Below, one piece after another: positions 11,896 through 22,878 of a stretch of DNA of 64,000 nucleotides. Source of the stretch: Helianthus annuus. Lineage: Eukaryota > Streptophyta > Magnoliopsida > Asterales > Asteraceae. Position 1 is the stretch's first letter. Each line of letters opens with the position of its first letter. The stretch spans positions 146,761,709 through 146,825,708 of the forward strand of contig NC_035439.2 of the NCBI RefSeq assembly GCF_002127325.2. The letters are read 5' to 3'. The notes under the pieces were generated by a model that saw only the letters and a program-made list of their open reading frames with translations, had not been told where the DNA came from and did not search any database. Made by a program: the position numbers and the translations under genes.

Positions 11896-14800
11896 TGTCA
11901 CACCCCGAATTTCCACGTGTCACCGGTGGGCCCGGTGGGGGATTAACGTGACGTAGTTGATATCATCATAGTCAAACAACACAAATTATAATGCACAGCG
12001 GAAGCAAAAGAAATAGATTTATTTCAACCATCGAATGTAATATTTAAGTATCACAAGTAGTCGAAATAGATCCACAGGCGGATCGGAATAAAAGGAGAAA
12101 ATTGTTCAACAGATAAATGCATCCCAAAGCTTGCGAGACTCTATGATGCTAAGGAGAGACCAGCCTATTACGTATAGCACCTGCACTTAATCTTTTTGGG
12201 GAAAATACGTCAGTTTACACTGGTAAGTACAATTTAACTGACTCATTTTGAAAAGGTTTTAAAAATTGATTTAAATGCTCAAGGCACAAAACATTTTATA
12301 ACTTGGGAATAATTAATCAAAGTTAAACTTGTAAAAGATTTACATGTTTGTTGTGCGTTCAGTCGCCCGAGTCGTGTCGGGTTTAAGGTTAATTGACACA
12401 CCACTTAGTATAAGTTCGCGGCGGGAAGCCAACGTTTATACCTTAATAATGGACATAATACCGGGTGTACGCCTACACCCGGGTGTCAAGGTCGTGGCCA
12501 AAAATGATGCCAAGGATATCCGGGACATGGTCAATAAGCTCCCAAAGGCGTAAAAACAAACAAAACCAAGTTTTCAAACGGGTCACATTGATAATACCCA
12601 ACTACTAATGAGTTGGGGTCAATTGCCCGACCAAGCGGTATTTTATATACCGTACCCCCAAGCCCGTATAGGGAAAATAAGTTAAAAGTATTTACCTGAG
12701 CAAGTATAAACCACAAAAGCAAAAATGCAAGTGTCTTTTACTGGGCTCCTATTCTAGAACGAAAGTTTAATAACCTATTAGAATCCTAACGGGTCTTTTA
12801 ACATAGCCTAAGCTTAGACCGGTTAGTTTCGAAGAATAAATATGGTTTAATCGCGAGGAAGGCGAAAAACCGAAAAGGAATGTGACCTGGACCCTACAAG
12901 CTTGGATACTTGTATTACATGGGTAAACTAAACACATTCTGGATTTAGAGACTAAGATGTTACGGTTTGACCCGTTTCGGCTAACGTGCGTAGACTAGTC
13001 ACATAAGCCGATCCGAACGCGAAAGTGCGTAACGGGTAACCATATAAATCATATACATGTTTCCTGAGATTATATGCACCAAAAATGTTGTAATATCAGT
13101 ATGGTATGTCCCATTATGCCCCGAGTGATTTTAAACTCCAATTACGCCTCATAAGGGTATTTTGGTAATTTTACATAGGCTAAAAGGTCAAAACGGGAAA
13201 CCTGAGTCCTCAACCTTAGTTTACTGTTATAACATGAAATTTTACTAAATATATCAGTAGGTATTAGACCTTTAGTATAAAAACTAGTTTTGACATATAC
13301 TATGTCGTAAAAATGCCAAAAAGACGATTTGGAGCCATTTCCGGGTTTTAAAGGAAAAGCTGATATTTCTATAATTCCAGAAGGCTCAAAATATTATATT
13401 TAACATAATAAATCAGTAGGAAAAGGTTTGGGGTCAAAAGGTTTTGTAAAACTCATTTTATGGCCGAAAAGGGCAAAACCGTCATAAGCCGATTTAAGCT
13501 TAAAACCTCTAGTTATGCTCATTCTCAAAATAAATAAAAATCTTTAAAATTCCCAAAATATTATTATATAACAGTGGGTATAAAGTTTTTGTATAAAATC
13601 TAATTTTAAATAGGCTATGCGTTAATTACGCTAATTATTCACTAAGAAGGCTTCTAATTACGCTAATGAGCATAACTCTTAATCTAGACCTCAAACTGAT
13701 GTCAAATTTTGGGAACAAGTTTATATTTCAGTAACTAACATGTCTACCCTTTTATTTTTCAAAAATCATGATTTTTAGACCTTTGGGCATAATGGTCAAC
13801 ATATGTGCATTTAACGGAATCATGCATATGAACAAGATATCTAATGAACCGAGTTGTATAATCACTGGAGGATATACTAACATGTTATTAGGTTCAAAAT
13901 AAGCTCTAAGGCAATCTTAATCTTGACTAAAACGGGTCAGAACTGAAAGTCAAAGCGAAAGTCAAACTATGCGACTTTCGGTTCCGAACCGGGTCTAAAT
14001 AGAAAATTGTCGAGTTGAACATGTTGGAACATGTTCTTATACTTATTACCAAGTTATATTAATGTTCAAACAGGTTACATGCAACCTACATTGCTAATTA
14101 TGTATTAATTTGAAATTAAGCATCCTGTTGACTTTTTATAGTTAGCTTTGACTCGACAATTGACATGCTTAGAGTGGGAATCTGGAAGTACCCTTCTAAG
14201 GATTTGTTACCCACTTCATTACCTACTTAGAGGTATCTTTAATTCGTGATTTGACAGAGCATATTATGATTAATCACGAAGTCAAACCTTAATTACGACG
14301 GTTTGACTTTTGCTTAATTAACTAAGCTAGAATGGATTAAGGGAGGTTAAGGACACTTACAAGAGTCCTAAGAAGGATTATGGAGCCTAAGAAAACTTGG
14401 TGATATCCAGAGAAGCTCCAAGAGTGCCCTTGAGTGAAGTGTGAATGAGCAAGTCCTAAATGGTCACCACTCAAGTCCCTTTTATAGTGAACTAAGAGGC
14501 TTTAGATCATGCCAAGATAGTCTTGGATAGTTAGGAGATGATCCCAGGTGTCCCTAGAGAGCTATTTACTGCCTAGCAAGCCCATGGTTTCAAAATTTTA
14601 CGTTTTAAGTCGGTTAACAGGCTGAACAGGCAGCTGTCCATTTTCTGCTGCCAGCGACCTCCTTACGGACCGTAAGCACAAGGTCTTGCGGTCTGTATGC
14701 TCCTCTTACGGACCGTAAGCTTAAGCCTTTACGGTTCGTAACCGACCCTTGCGCAACATGCCCAGGTACCCTGCTTACGGACCGTAAGCCAAAGGCCTTG

Positions 14801-15364
14801 CGGTCCGTATCCGATGACCAGAGACAAAAGTTTGAAAACTTTTAAGTCTTAACCATGCAACCAATAATATCCGAAACATGCTATCTCTTTTCAGTTTGTG
14901 GGACCTCTTGCACAGCCATTGCATGGAAGAAGGGCTCTTACATGTCCCCTTTCTCATAGTGGATTCTTGTGGGAGTAATTTGACGGAAAAACCAAGGAAG
15001 TTTGAATTGAACAAGATTAATCAATATCTCCCAAATAGATTAGGATTACAATTAGATTTTCTTGTAGTAACATTATCAATAGTCCATTTTCCATATAAAG
15101 ATGGAAATTTTATTTATTCGGAAATCAACCGGTTAGAACATAAGATGTTTATCAAATGATTTATGGATCTTGGGATTTATAATTCGGGTCGCTCAGAGGT
15201 GCTTTAATAACATGTCACCCTTGGGTCATTCAGAGGTATTTTAATAACATGACGCCCTCTTTAAAATCCTACCATACATCTTTTTATTTGATCCGGGTTC
15301 CTGACACGTGTCCTCCATGACACGTGTCTTTATTCTATTGGACAGGAATTTTCGAGGTGTTATA
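11896..15364 (-). repeat. Right LTR of Gypsy element 1 (3469 bp)
   Basis: Partner of 568-4037 and, in transcription sense, the 5' LTR next to the PBS. Its outer end reads TGTTATA on the plus strand, against TGTTACA in the left LTR, so the terminal dinucleotide has mutated. It is followed by GATCC at 15365-15369, the TSD. It carries the same TATA box and palindrome array as the left copy. Confidence 0.93.
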
Positions 15365-15702
15365 GATCCTGTGGTTCAACCGGATACGTGGGAAGTTGCA
15401 TAAGCTCTAAACTTCGTTCTTAACGCGAAACCGAGATCAATCGTTCATCGTGACCAAAAACAAGCAAATATACTGCTTGATAAAAATCATGTGAGCAAAA
15501 TCGGGGATGTTGGTCTCTCAACAATGCTGCAATTGGACTTCTCCTCCACATCCACCATTTACGAAGACACAAGTCCAGTGAGTATCAACAAACAGGATTA
15601 GTACTCCAAAATCCTTAGTATTTCCCAAGCTTCATGTGAGAATTTTTGGATAGGATTGTTTTATGTACATTTGTTTGATTTATCTATATGTTATTTGGAC
15701 CT
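15365..15702 (+). pseudogene. U-box-type protein kinase fragment A, part 2, second copy
   Basis: Near-identical to 4038-4375: the HRD-like VHRDQKQANILL and DVG regions are both present. This is probably the original flank, because it continues through the solo LTR into sequence (19212 onward) that matches the uninterrupted relative at 41030-41170. It is non-coding by length and by loss of kinase subdomains. Confidence 0.8.
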
Positions 15703-15707
15703 GTCAT

Positions 15708-18700
15708 TGTAACACCACGTACAAACGTGTCCAATTATGCATAGACACGTGTCCTAAACTCTGATTATGCGAAAGATTGTGTTTAAGGGACTAAAGTTGA
15801 CAACGAGTGAAAATATGCAAACGAAAGGACTAAAAGTGTCAACATGCCAAACTCGAGCCTCTGAATGACCACACGTGAAGAAAATATTCTTAAATGGGTG
15901 ATTGATTGGGTTTACGAAGCCGTTTGTGAAAATAATCGGAAGATTATACATTTCAAGGGTTAAAAGTGTCAATATGTCAATTCTGACCTCTGAATGGCCT
16001 TTTAACGAAACCGAGGCTTCGTAATATTCAAATATACTCCCGAGAATATGTGATAAAAATTTCATGTGATTCCGAGATCGTTAAGCATGTCCTCTAAACT
16101 TTGGGCTAAAAGCGTCAACTTGATGAAACTTGCATTATTGAAGGAATTTAACGAACCCGAGCCTAACGAAGTTTGCATATACCTCCTTGGGCCTCAAGAA
16201 ATTAACTACAAGGACCTTGTTTGCCAAAATGAAGTTAAAAAGGATTTAAACGCTCAGGGACTGAAACTGCCAAGTTTAAAACTTGTTTTACTAGTTAATC
16301 CGGTCCAGGCGGCCCGCGTAAGACCTCCCTTAAGTCTTACACGGCCCGCGTCAGACTGCCAGATACAGAATGTTGCTGCCAGGTGCGGGTTAAGGCTGTT
16401 CCACCGCCTTACTTTGTTTGTAACGATCCCTGAAGCCTTATGTCGGTTTATAAAACATGCTAGGACACATGGAGTGATCCTAGGGCCCCCAAATCCACCT
16501 GGAAGTGATCTAAATCCATGAGAATTGCTATATAAGTGCACCTCCTCTTGTGTTCTTGGCACATCATTTGCAACACTTCTCTTGTGGGACTTGCTCTGGA
16601 GCTCTCAGCAGTAACAAGTGGATTACTAGTGTAGAAAAGATTGCTAGGACCATTAGTAAGCTTCTAATTACTTGTTTAATTGTTTAATTTAGCTTAATTA
16701 CTTAAAAGTCAAACTTAGTGTTTAATCAGTTTGACTTTCGTTTTAATTACATGTGGCTTAACCACTGATTCAATTGAAGGTGGTTATAAAACCACATTAG
16801 TATAGGTGATTAACCCCTGAAAAGGTGTCTCCTAATTATCTCTCGTTTGACTGATTAAATGTCGGGTCAAAGTAGTTTGACAAAAAGTCAAACTGGACAA
16901 AAATGACAAAAATGATTCTAATTAATAAACCAGAGATTCTAAATTATATTTTACATTCTAATGACTTGGTAATGACTATCTAAACATGTTTTATCAGTCC
17001 TAATCCGACAATTAATCATCTAAGGGCAGATTATAACCAAAAGTCGCAAAAGCTTGACTTTTGCTTTGACTTTCAGTTCTGACCCATTCAAGCTTAATTC
17101 TCCCATGTTTTAAGCTTCCATTAGGACCATATTACATTGTAGTATAACCCTCTGAAGTTATATTGCATGGTGCCTAATCGTTTGTAATCTATGCTCTTGA
17201 TCGTAATTATGCTCATTAATGCCTAAAACGCTCTTTTTACATAAAACCGAGATTTTTAGCAATGTGAATGAACTAAAACCTTTGCTACTGATATTTAGAC
17301 ATGTCCCGAAAATTTGACATCAGTTTGAGGTCTAGAATGAGAGTTATGCTCAATAGCGTAATTAAGAGACTTTTTAGTAATTAAAAGGCGTAATTAGCAT
17401 AAGACCTATCTAAACCCGATTTTTTGACACCAAACTTTTTACCTACTGATGTTAAATGATATTTTGGGATTTTAAAGATTTTTATTTATTTTTAGGATGA
17501 GCATAACATTGGATTATAGCTTAATTTCGGTAATTACCGGTTTTACCCTTTTCATGCATAAAATAAGTTTTACATAACATATTGATGCCAAACTTTTTGC
17601 TACTAATTCCATAAGATAAATATAATATTTTGAACCCTATAAACTGACCAAAATATCAGATTTCCTATTTATACTATATTAGCCCTTTAAATCGCATTTT
17701 AAGCATTTTTAGCACCTAGTATGGGTCAAAACTATATTTGCCATATAAAACTCATAACCTACTGATGTTTTAAGATAATTTACATAATATTACAGTAAGC
17801 TAAAGTTTTAAACTCAAAAACCTATTTTAGCCTTTAAAAACCTATGTAAAATTACCAAAATAACCCTACGGTGCATAATTGGTTATAAAAAGTATATTTT
17901 TCATATTTTAAGTATCCTACTGATATAACTCATTTAAAATATATGTTTTTACTAATCTAATCCGACCTGGAACCCAGTTTTTATAAATAAACTCTTTTAT
18001 GAGCATCAAAATTACCAAAATGCCCTTATGGGACTTATTTTGGTTTAAATTGCTTTTTGGGCATAAATGTTAATATGCTGCTGATATATTAACATATTTT
18101 GAGCATAATAATGATTAAGACCTGTTTATAGTTCTTTCGATTACCCGTTACGCATTTACGCGTTCGGATCGGCTTACGTGACTAGTTTACGTAAAATAGC
18201 CGAAACGGGCTTAACTTTGTCATTAAAACTCATTTTCCAGAATGCGTTTAGTTTACCCATATTATACAAGTATCCAAGCTTGTCGGGTCTAAATCACATC
18301 CTATTACGGTCTCCGCTTAATCTACCGGTTAGGTCCGTAAGGTTTCTTTCTAGCTAGCTGGTCTAAGTCCTTGACTTAAGTAAAAGACCCGTTAGCATCC
18401 TAATAGATAAATTAAACCTTCTATACAGATTAATAGCTTCCGATATAAAGTGCCTTTCAAGAATCTTAGGAATATTACTGCTACCACCAGGTAAATACTT
18501 TTAACTTATTTTCCCTATACGGGCTTGGGATACGGTATATTAATACCGCTTGGTCGGATATGGGATTATTTTGTCGGATTGTGATTTAATAAATCCGTAT
18601 AACCCGTTTTAATCTGTTTTGTTTGATACATAAGCATTGGGGGTTAATACGACTGTGTCCTGGATATCCTCGGCTCATTTCATTTGAAAATGGCCACGAC

Positions 18701-19206
18701 CTATGCACGAGGTGTAGGCATACCGGCCCCTCATATGTGACAAACATGTAAAACTGTATACAGGATCTTAATAAAGATTGTCCCAAGTTATAAAGGATTT
18801 GTGCCATGTGCATCTAAATCAATTTTCTTAAATGTTTTCAAAACGAGTCAGTTAAATTGTATTTACCAGTATATTGACGTATTTTGCTAAAGATTGAATT
18901 GACAGGTACTTATCCAAATAGGCTGGAGCTATAGGGTGTTGTAGAGGATCTTGCAAATCCCATAGATACCCGGAGTCTGTAGTTTATGTTTCTTTGTACT
19001 TTATGATCCGCCTGTGGATCTTATTACATTCCAGTTTGTATTATTCATGTACTCGAACATCGACAGACAGTATGGTTTGTAATAGTTTATTTACCCAGCC
19101 TTCCGCTGTGCTATATTATTGTGTGTGTTGACAATGATGATATCCACTACGTCACGATACTCCCTGCCGGGCCCACCGGTAACACGTGGAATATTGAGGT
19201 GTGACA
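15708..19206 (+). mobile_element. Solo LTR of a related Gypsy family (3499 bp)
   Basis: Runs TGTAACACC...GAGGTGTGACA on the plus strand with a perfect 5-bp TSD GTCAT at 15703-15707 and 19207-19211. No internal region or partner LTR is present. Its distal part (about 18100-19206) is the diverged reverse complement of 568-1700, so it belongs to the same lineage as Gypsy 1 but lies the other way round. The uninterrupted site is visible at 41030-41040 (GGACCTGTCATGAACTTT). The ORF at 16066-16521 lies in U3 and resembles no protein I know. Confidence 0.92.
16309..16536 (+). promoter_or_regulatory. Solo LTR promoter: GGCCCGC palindromes plus TATA
   Basis: Two GGCCCGCGT motifs at about 16311 and 16343 flank an inverted repeat GTAAGAC...GTCTTAC. 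CTATATAAG follows at 16528-16536. The layout of GC-rich palindromes about 200 bp before a TATA box is the same as in the LTRs of Gypsy 1 and Gypsy 2. Confidence 0.5.
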
Positions 19207-19211
19207 GTCAT

Positions 19212-19480
19212 GAACTTTGAGTACGTAAATTTATAAAGTGTAAATACTTTTTTTTTGGGGGGGGGGGGGTGACGACAATATGTTAATAGAGAAAAGGCCA
19301 GTGAGAGGCTGGTTTTACAATCACAATGAATTACATAACAAAACAACCCTACCAAAACTGAATAAAAACACAACGGCAATGAACATAAGTATTATGAAAA
19401 GCAGACTCCCAGGGGAACTACAGGAGCTGCTTTTTAACGGTCACTTAGAAAACATATCACAATAATACTAAAGCATAATA
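19212..19480. other. 3' flank of RLP1, shared with block B
   Basis: No gene. It matches 41035-41178 and, after the giant MULE, 61313-61560, so it is ancestral sequence between the kinase fragment and the RLP gene. It contains a T-run then G-run at 19248-19270 and a retroposon-like segment (GAGAAAAGGCCAGTGAGAGG). Confidence 0.6.
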
Positions 19481-21763
19481 TCATAAACCTTTTACCTTGA
19501 TCAATTTCCTCAAGAGACGGAAATATGTTATCCTCCATGATCGATTGAGCATTAATGAAACCACAATGACCCAAAACCCAGTAATAAATCCAAGCACTAT
19601 GCTAATAATCAACCCCCAATCTACTTTGTGTGATCCACCGTCTTTTTTTTGGTCGCTTGTTGTATCAGGTTTGTCAACATGTACACAATTAGTTAGTGGA
19701 GCTCCACAAAGTTTGTTTCCAAAGAAGCTGGACTCACTAAAGCTCTGAATCTGAGTACCTGTTGGAACTCTTCCTATCAAATGGTTGTAGGACACGTTAA
19801 GGGTACCCAAGAAATTCAACTCTGACAAACTCATAGGAAGTTCGCCAGAAAGATTGTTTACTGATAAATCCAAAGATTCAAGTGATTTCATGTCTCCTAT
19901 CTTATTCGGGATCTCTCCTGTCAATTGATTTCTTGATAAATTCAATGATTTTAACTTGTGGAGGGTCGTAAGCTCACTAGGGATCTGCCCTGAAAACTTG
20001 TTGCTCGAAAGGTCCAAAAGCATGACTAGCCCTAGAAAAGATCCATAAGTGGCTTCTTGTCCCTTCATCACCAATAAATCATAAATCGTAACCAAAAAAT
20101 CATCAACGTAGAATGATACATGAACGTCTAAATTAGTTTCTATGCCGGAAAGCACACTAAAATTGTTGAAGCATCTTGGAATATTTCCTGAGAGGTTATT
20201 ATGAGCGAGATCCAACACTTGAACTTGTGAAAGATAACAGAGCTGGTCAGGAGTATTTCCATAAAAATTGTTGGATCTAAGATTTAGAATTTTCAACATA
20301 GTGAGTTTTATACCAAGCCATGGTGGAATGATTCCAGCAAGATTATTTCTTCCAAGGTCAAGGACCTTTAAGTATGACAAATTCAATAGGGAAGAAGGTA
20401 ATCCTCCTGAAATCTTGTTCCGACTTATGGCTAAAAATTGCAACAAAGGTATAGACCCCAATGTTCTTGGAATCTCACCTGACAAATAATTATCACTTAA
20501 CCATAAGAGTACCAAGCTCGACCACTTCTCCCAACACTCTGGAATAACACCCGATAACTGATTATATCCCAAACTAAAATATTCGGTCTTCTTCACACCA
20601 TTGGAACAAACCAAATTATGTAATGATCACACAAAATAGTTATGTGATAGGTCCAAATATATTAAAGACGAACTGTTTGTGAGAGAAGGTAATTTCCCCC
20701 CAAAATTATTACCAGCTAAGTCGAGCCAATGAACTGTAGGAGGGATGGACAATACATTTCCAACCAGATTATTAAATTCCAAACAAAGAAATTGGAGGTT
20801 GGATAAATTTGTTATGGTGGCCGGAACGATTCCCGTGAAAGAGTTATCGTTAAGGTAGAGGAAGCTTAGCATGGACAATGAACCAATCCAATCTGGGATC
20901 TTGCCGACCAGATTAATGTTACCTAAGTCAAGGACTTGGAGGTTGGAGCAATTTGTTATGGTGGCCGGAATGTTTCCGGTGAAAGAGTTGTTATAAAGAA
21001 TTAGTTCTTGTAATCTAAAGAGGTGCCCGATTTCAGGTGGTATTCCGCCTTGTAAAATGTTATCGTTAAGGTAGAGGAAGCTTAGCATGGACAATGAACC
21101 AATCCCATCTGGGATCTTGCCGACCAGATTATTGAGACTCAACTCAAGGAGTTGGAGGTTGGAGCAATTCGTTATGGTGAATGGAATGTTTCCCGTGAAA
21201 GAGTTGTTACGAAGATCTAGTGTTTGTAATCTAAAAAGACGCCCGATTTCATTTGGGATCTTGCCGACCAGATTATTTCCACCCAACTTAAGGAATTGGA
21301 GGTTGGAGCAATTCATTATGGTGGCTGGAATGTTTCCCGTGAAAGAGTTGGAAGCGAGACGTAGTTGTCGTAGTCTAAAGAGACGCCCAATTTCAGGTGG
21401 AGTTTCACTTGAAAATGAGTTGTTAAAAAGCTGAATGACCCTGATAAAGCTTAGATTTCCGATGGAAGGAGACAACGTACCGATTAAGCCTCCATCTGAG
21501 AGGTTCAAGTGGGTGACTCTTTGGTGGCGAGGGCTACATGTAACGCCTTGCCATTGGCAAAAATCAGTGCTGGAATGGTTCCATGAGGTCAAGAGACCTT
21601 GTGGGTCACCTTTAATCATGGATTTAATAGCAAGCAATGCTAGACGATCAACGTTGGTGCCGTTCAGTGCTGGTGCCTTGTGAATGGGTCCGGAAGATGC
21701 TGCAAGGTGTGTCAGGATGGCGAAGAGAAATGATCTAAAGAAAAGCAACCATTTGGCACTCAT
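19481..21763 (-). pseudogene. RLP1: LRR receptor-like protein with one nonsense codon
   Basis: Same architecture as RLP2: start MSAKWLLFF with signal peptide, LRRNT (LALLAIKSMIKGDPQG, then FCQWQGVTC), LRRs, transmembrane helix (LIISIVLGFITGFWVIVV) and a short basic tail without kinase. One frame spans the whole gene except for TGA at 20627-20629, where RLP2 has GGA (Gly), giving a 378-residue truncated product. The middle differs from RLP2: a unit of NSFTGNIPATITNCSNLQ plus LVGKIPDGIGSLSML is repeated about four times, replacing the different LRRs that RLP2 has there. If translated, the truncated form would be a secreted LRR protein without an anchor. Intact members would be plasma-membrane pattern receptors signalling through partner kinases (family knowledge). 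Confidence 0.9.
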
Positions 21764-21807
21764 ATTTGGTAGTTGATTATGTGGTACTATTCTAATCTTT
21801 TTGTGAC

Positions 21808-21815
21808 TATATATA
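21808..21815 (-). promoter_or_regulatory. TATA box of RLP1
   Basis: The minus strand has TATATATA about 45 bp upstream of the ATG at 21763. The equivalent place in RLP2 (about 63885-63895) reads only GTATATGG, so the RLP1 promoter looks better kept than that of its intact paralogue. Confidence 0.5.
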
Positions 21816-21949
21816 GGAACATATTTTGTGTTTTTTATTCGTTCTATTTCTTAATGATAAATTGATAATAAAATAACTAACATATATGTCCCCTTCTATT
21901 GTTTATTCAATGAATAAATAGAAAATAGTCAGTAACGTTGTCTACGTTA

Positions 21950-22182
21950 CCCATGGCATTATAGCTTAGTGGTATCTTGGTGGTGGGATAAGGCTTATGA
22001 CCATTAGGTCATGAGTTCAATTCTCACAAAGGGGGTTTTCCTAGATTTATTGGGTTTCCTCCTGAATTGGTGTATAGGCATTATTGCCTAGTGGAGATGG
22101 ATATGATCGGGTGGTTCTGCTGGTGGCACGATGATACTCCAGTGGTCCGTCAGTGATCCAAATTTGCCGTTCAAAAAAAAAA
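21950..22182 (+). mobile_element. tRNA-derived SINE
   Basis: 233-bp element with an A-box-like TAGCTTAGTGGTA and a B-box-like GGTCATGAGTTCAATTC near its start, as in tRNA-related plant SINEs. It ends in an A-run. A perfect 16-bp TSD AACGTTGTCTACGTTA flanks it (21934-21949 and 22183-22198). It sits 170 bp upstream of the TATA box side of RLP1. Confidence 0.9.
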
Positions 22183-22198
22183 AACGTTGTCTACGTTA

Positions 22199-22878
22199 AG
22201 GTGATAAGAAACAAGTGATTGTAATTGGTTTCACAATTTCCATGTGTCTCACGCGATAAAGGTAACAACCAAAGACTTGTTGACTTGGCTTTTTTCCTGG
22301 TGAATAGTATGTCTACACCTGTTCACTTGGCATTCATTGCACATAGTTTATAAATAACATTCACACTTAATTCTTTATCTTCATTCATTCGTATAATTAC
22401 AATAAAAATCAATATTTTTTCTCTCTTATTTCAATTAAATAATATTTCTTTTATATCTTTATCATTACATTTTCTCTCTCATCCACCCACAACCACTCTA
22501 AAAAATATTAAAAAAATTATAAAGGATGCACAGTGTTCCATATATTTACAGATGAACAATAACATTTTCTCTCTCCTCCACTCACAAGCACTCAAAACCA
22601 CTCACAACCATTACTTATAACATAACTAACTCACTCACATAAATTTAAGAAATCCATTGTGAATGCCCTAACAACTTTTGTTAAAATGAGTAGGGGTGTT
22701 CATGGTCTGGTTTTAACGGTTTTTAAGTTATATCATGAATCAAACCGTCAGTAACGATTTTTAATTATCAAAAACAGAAACTGGGCGGTTGAGACTTAAA
22801 ACCGAACCAAGCCGAAAATTTACTAGCATTGAAAAATGAAAAAATAAATGGGAACACTGAATAAAATTTTTTTTATAA
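22199..22878. other. Intergenic, AT-rich, possible MITE
   Basis: No gene. The stretch 22325-22670 is bounded by GCATTCATTGCACATAG and, inverted, GGGCATTCACAATGG, and is rich in CACTCACAACC and CTCTC. It may be a MITE with decayed ends. From 22690 to 22878 I see nothing identifiable. Confidence 0.35.

Larger units (their letters stand above)
568..15364 (-). mobile_element. Chromodomain Gypsy LTR retrotransposon 1, defective and rearranged
   Basis: Minus-strand Gypsy element with 3.47-kb LTRs at 568-4037 and 11896-15364, PBS against tRNA-iMet, a pre-gag ORF, gag and pol with C-terminal chromodomain (Tekay/Del-like). GATCC flanks both LTRs (563-567 and 15365-15369), the expected 5-bp TSD. The element is abnormal: GATCC also follows the left LTR at 4038, and a second copy of the flanking kinase fragment plus the first 166 bp of a neighbouring LTR lies between that LTR and the end of pol. 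The expected 3' end of the internal region, with its polypurine tract, is missing. Two stop codons in gag and a 397-bp duplication in pol make it non-autonomous. Confidence 0.9.

Noticed and set aside
16066..16521. 151-aa ORF in the solo LTR
   Set aside because: Covers U3 palindromes and promoter up to the TATA box; no recognisable domain.
21955..22025. tRNA gene-like A and B boxes
   Set aside because: They are the head of a SINE with poly-A tail and 16-bp TSD; the segment does not fold as a proper cloverleaf by eye.
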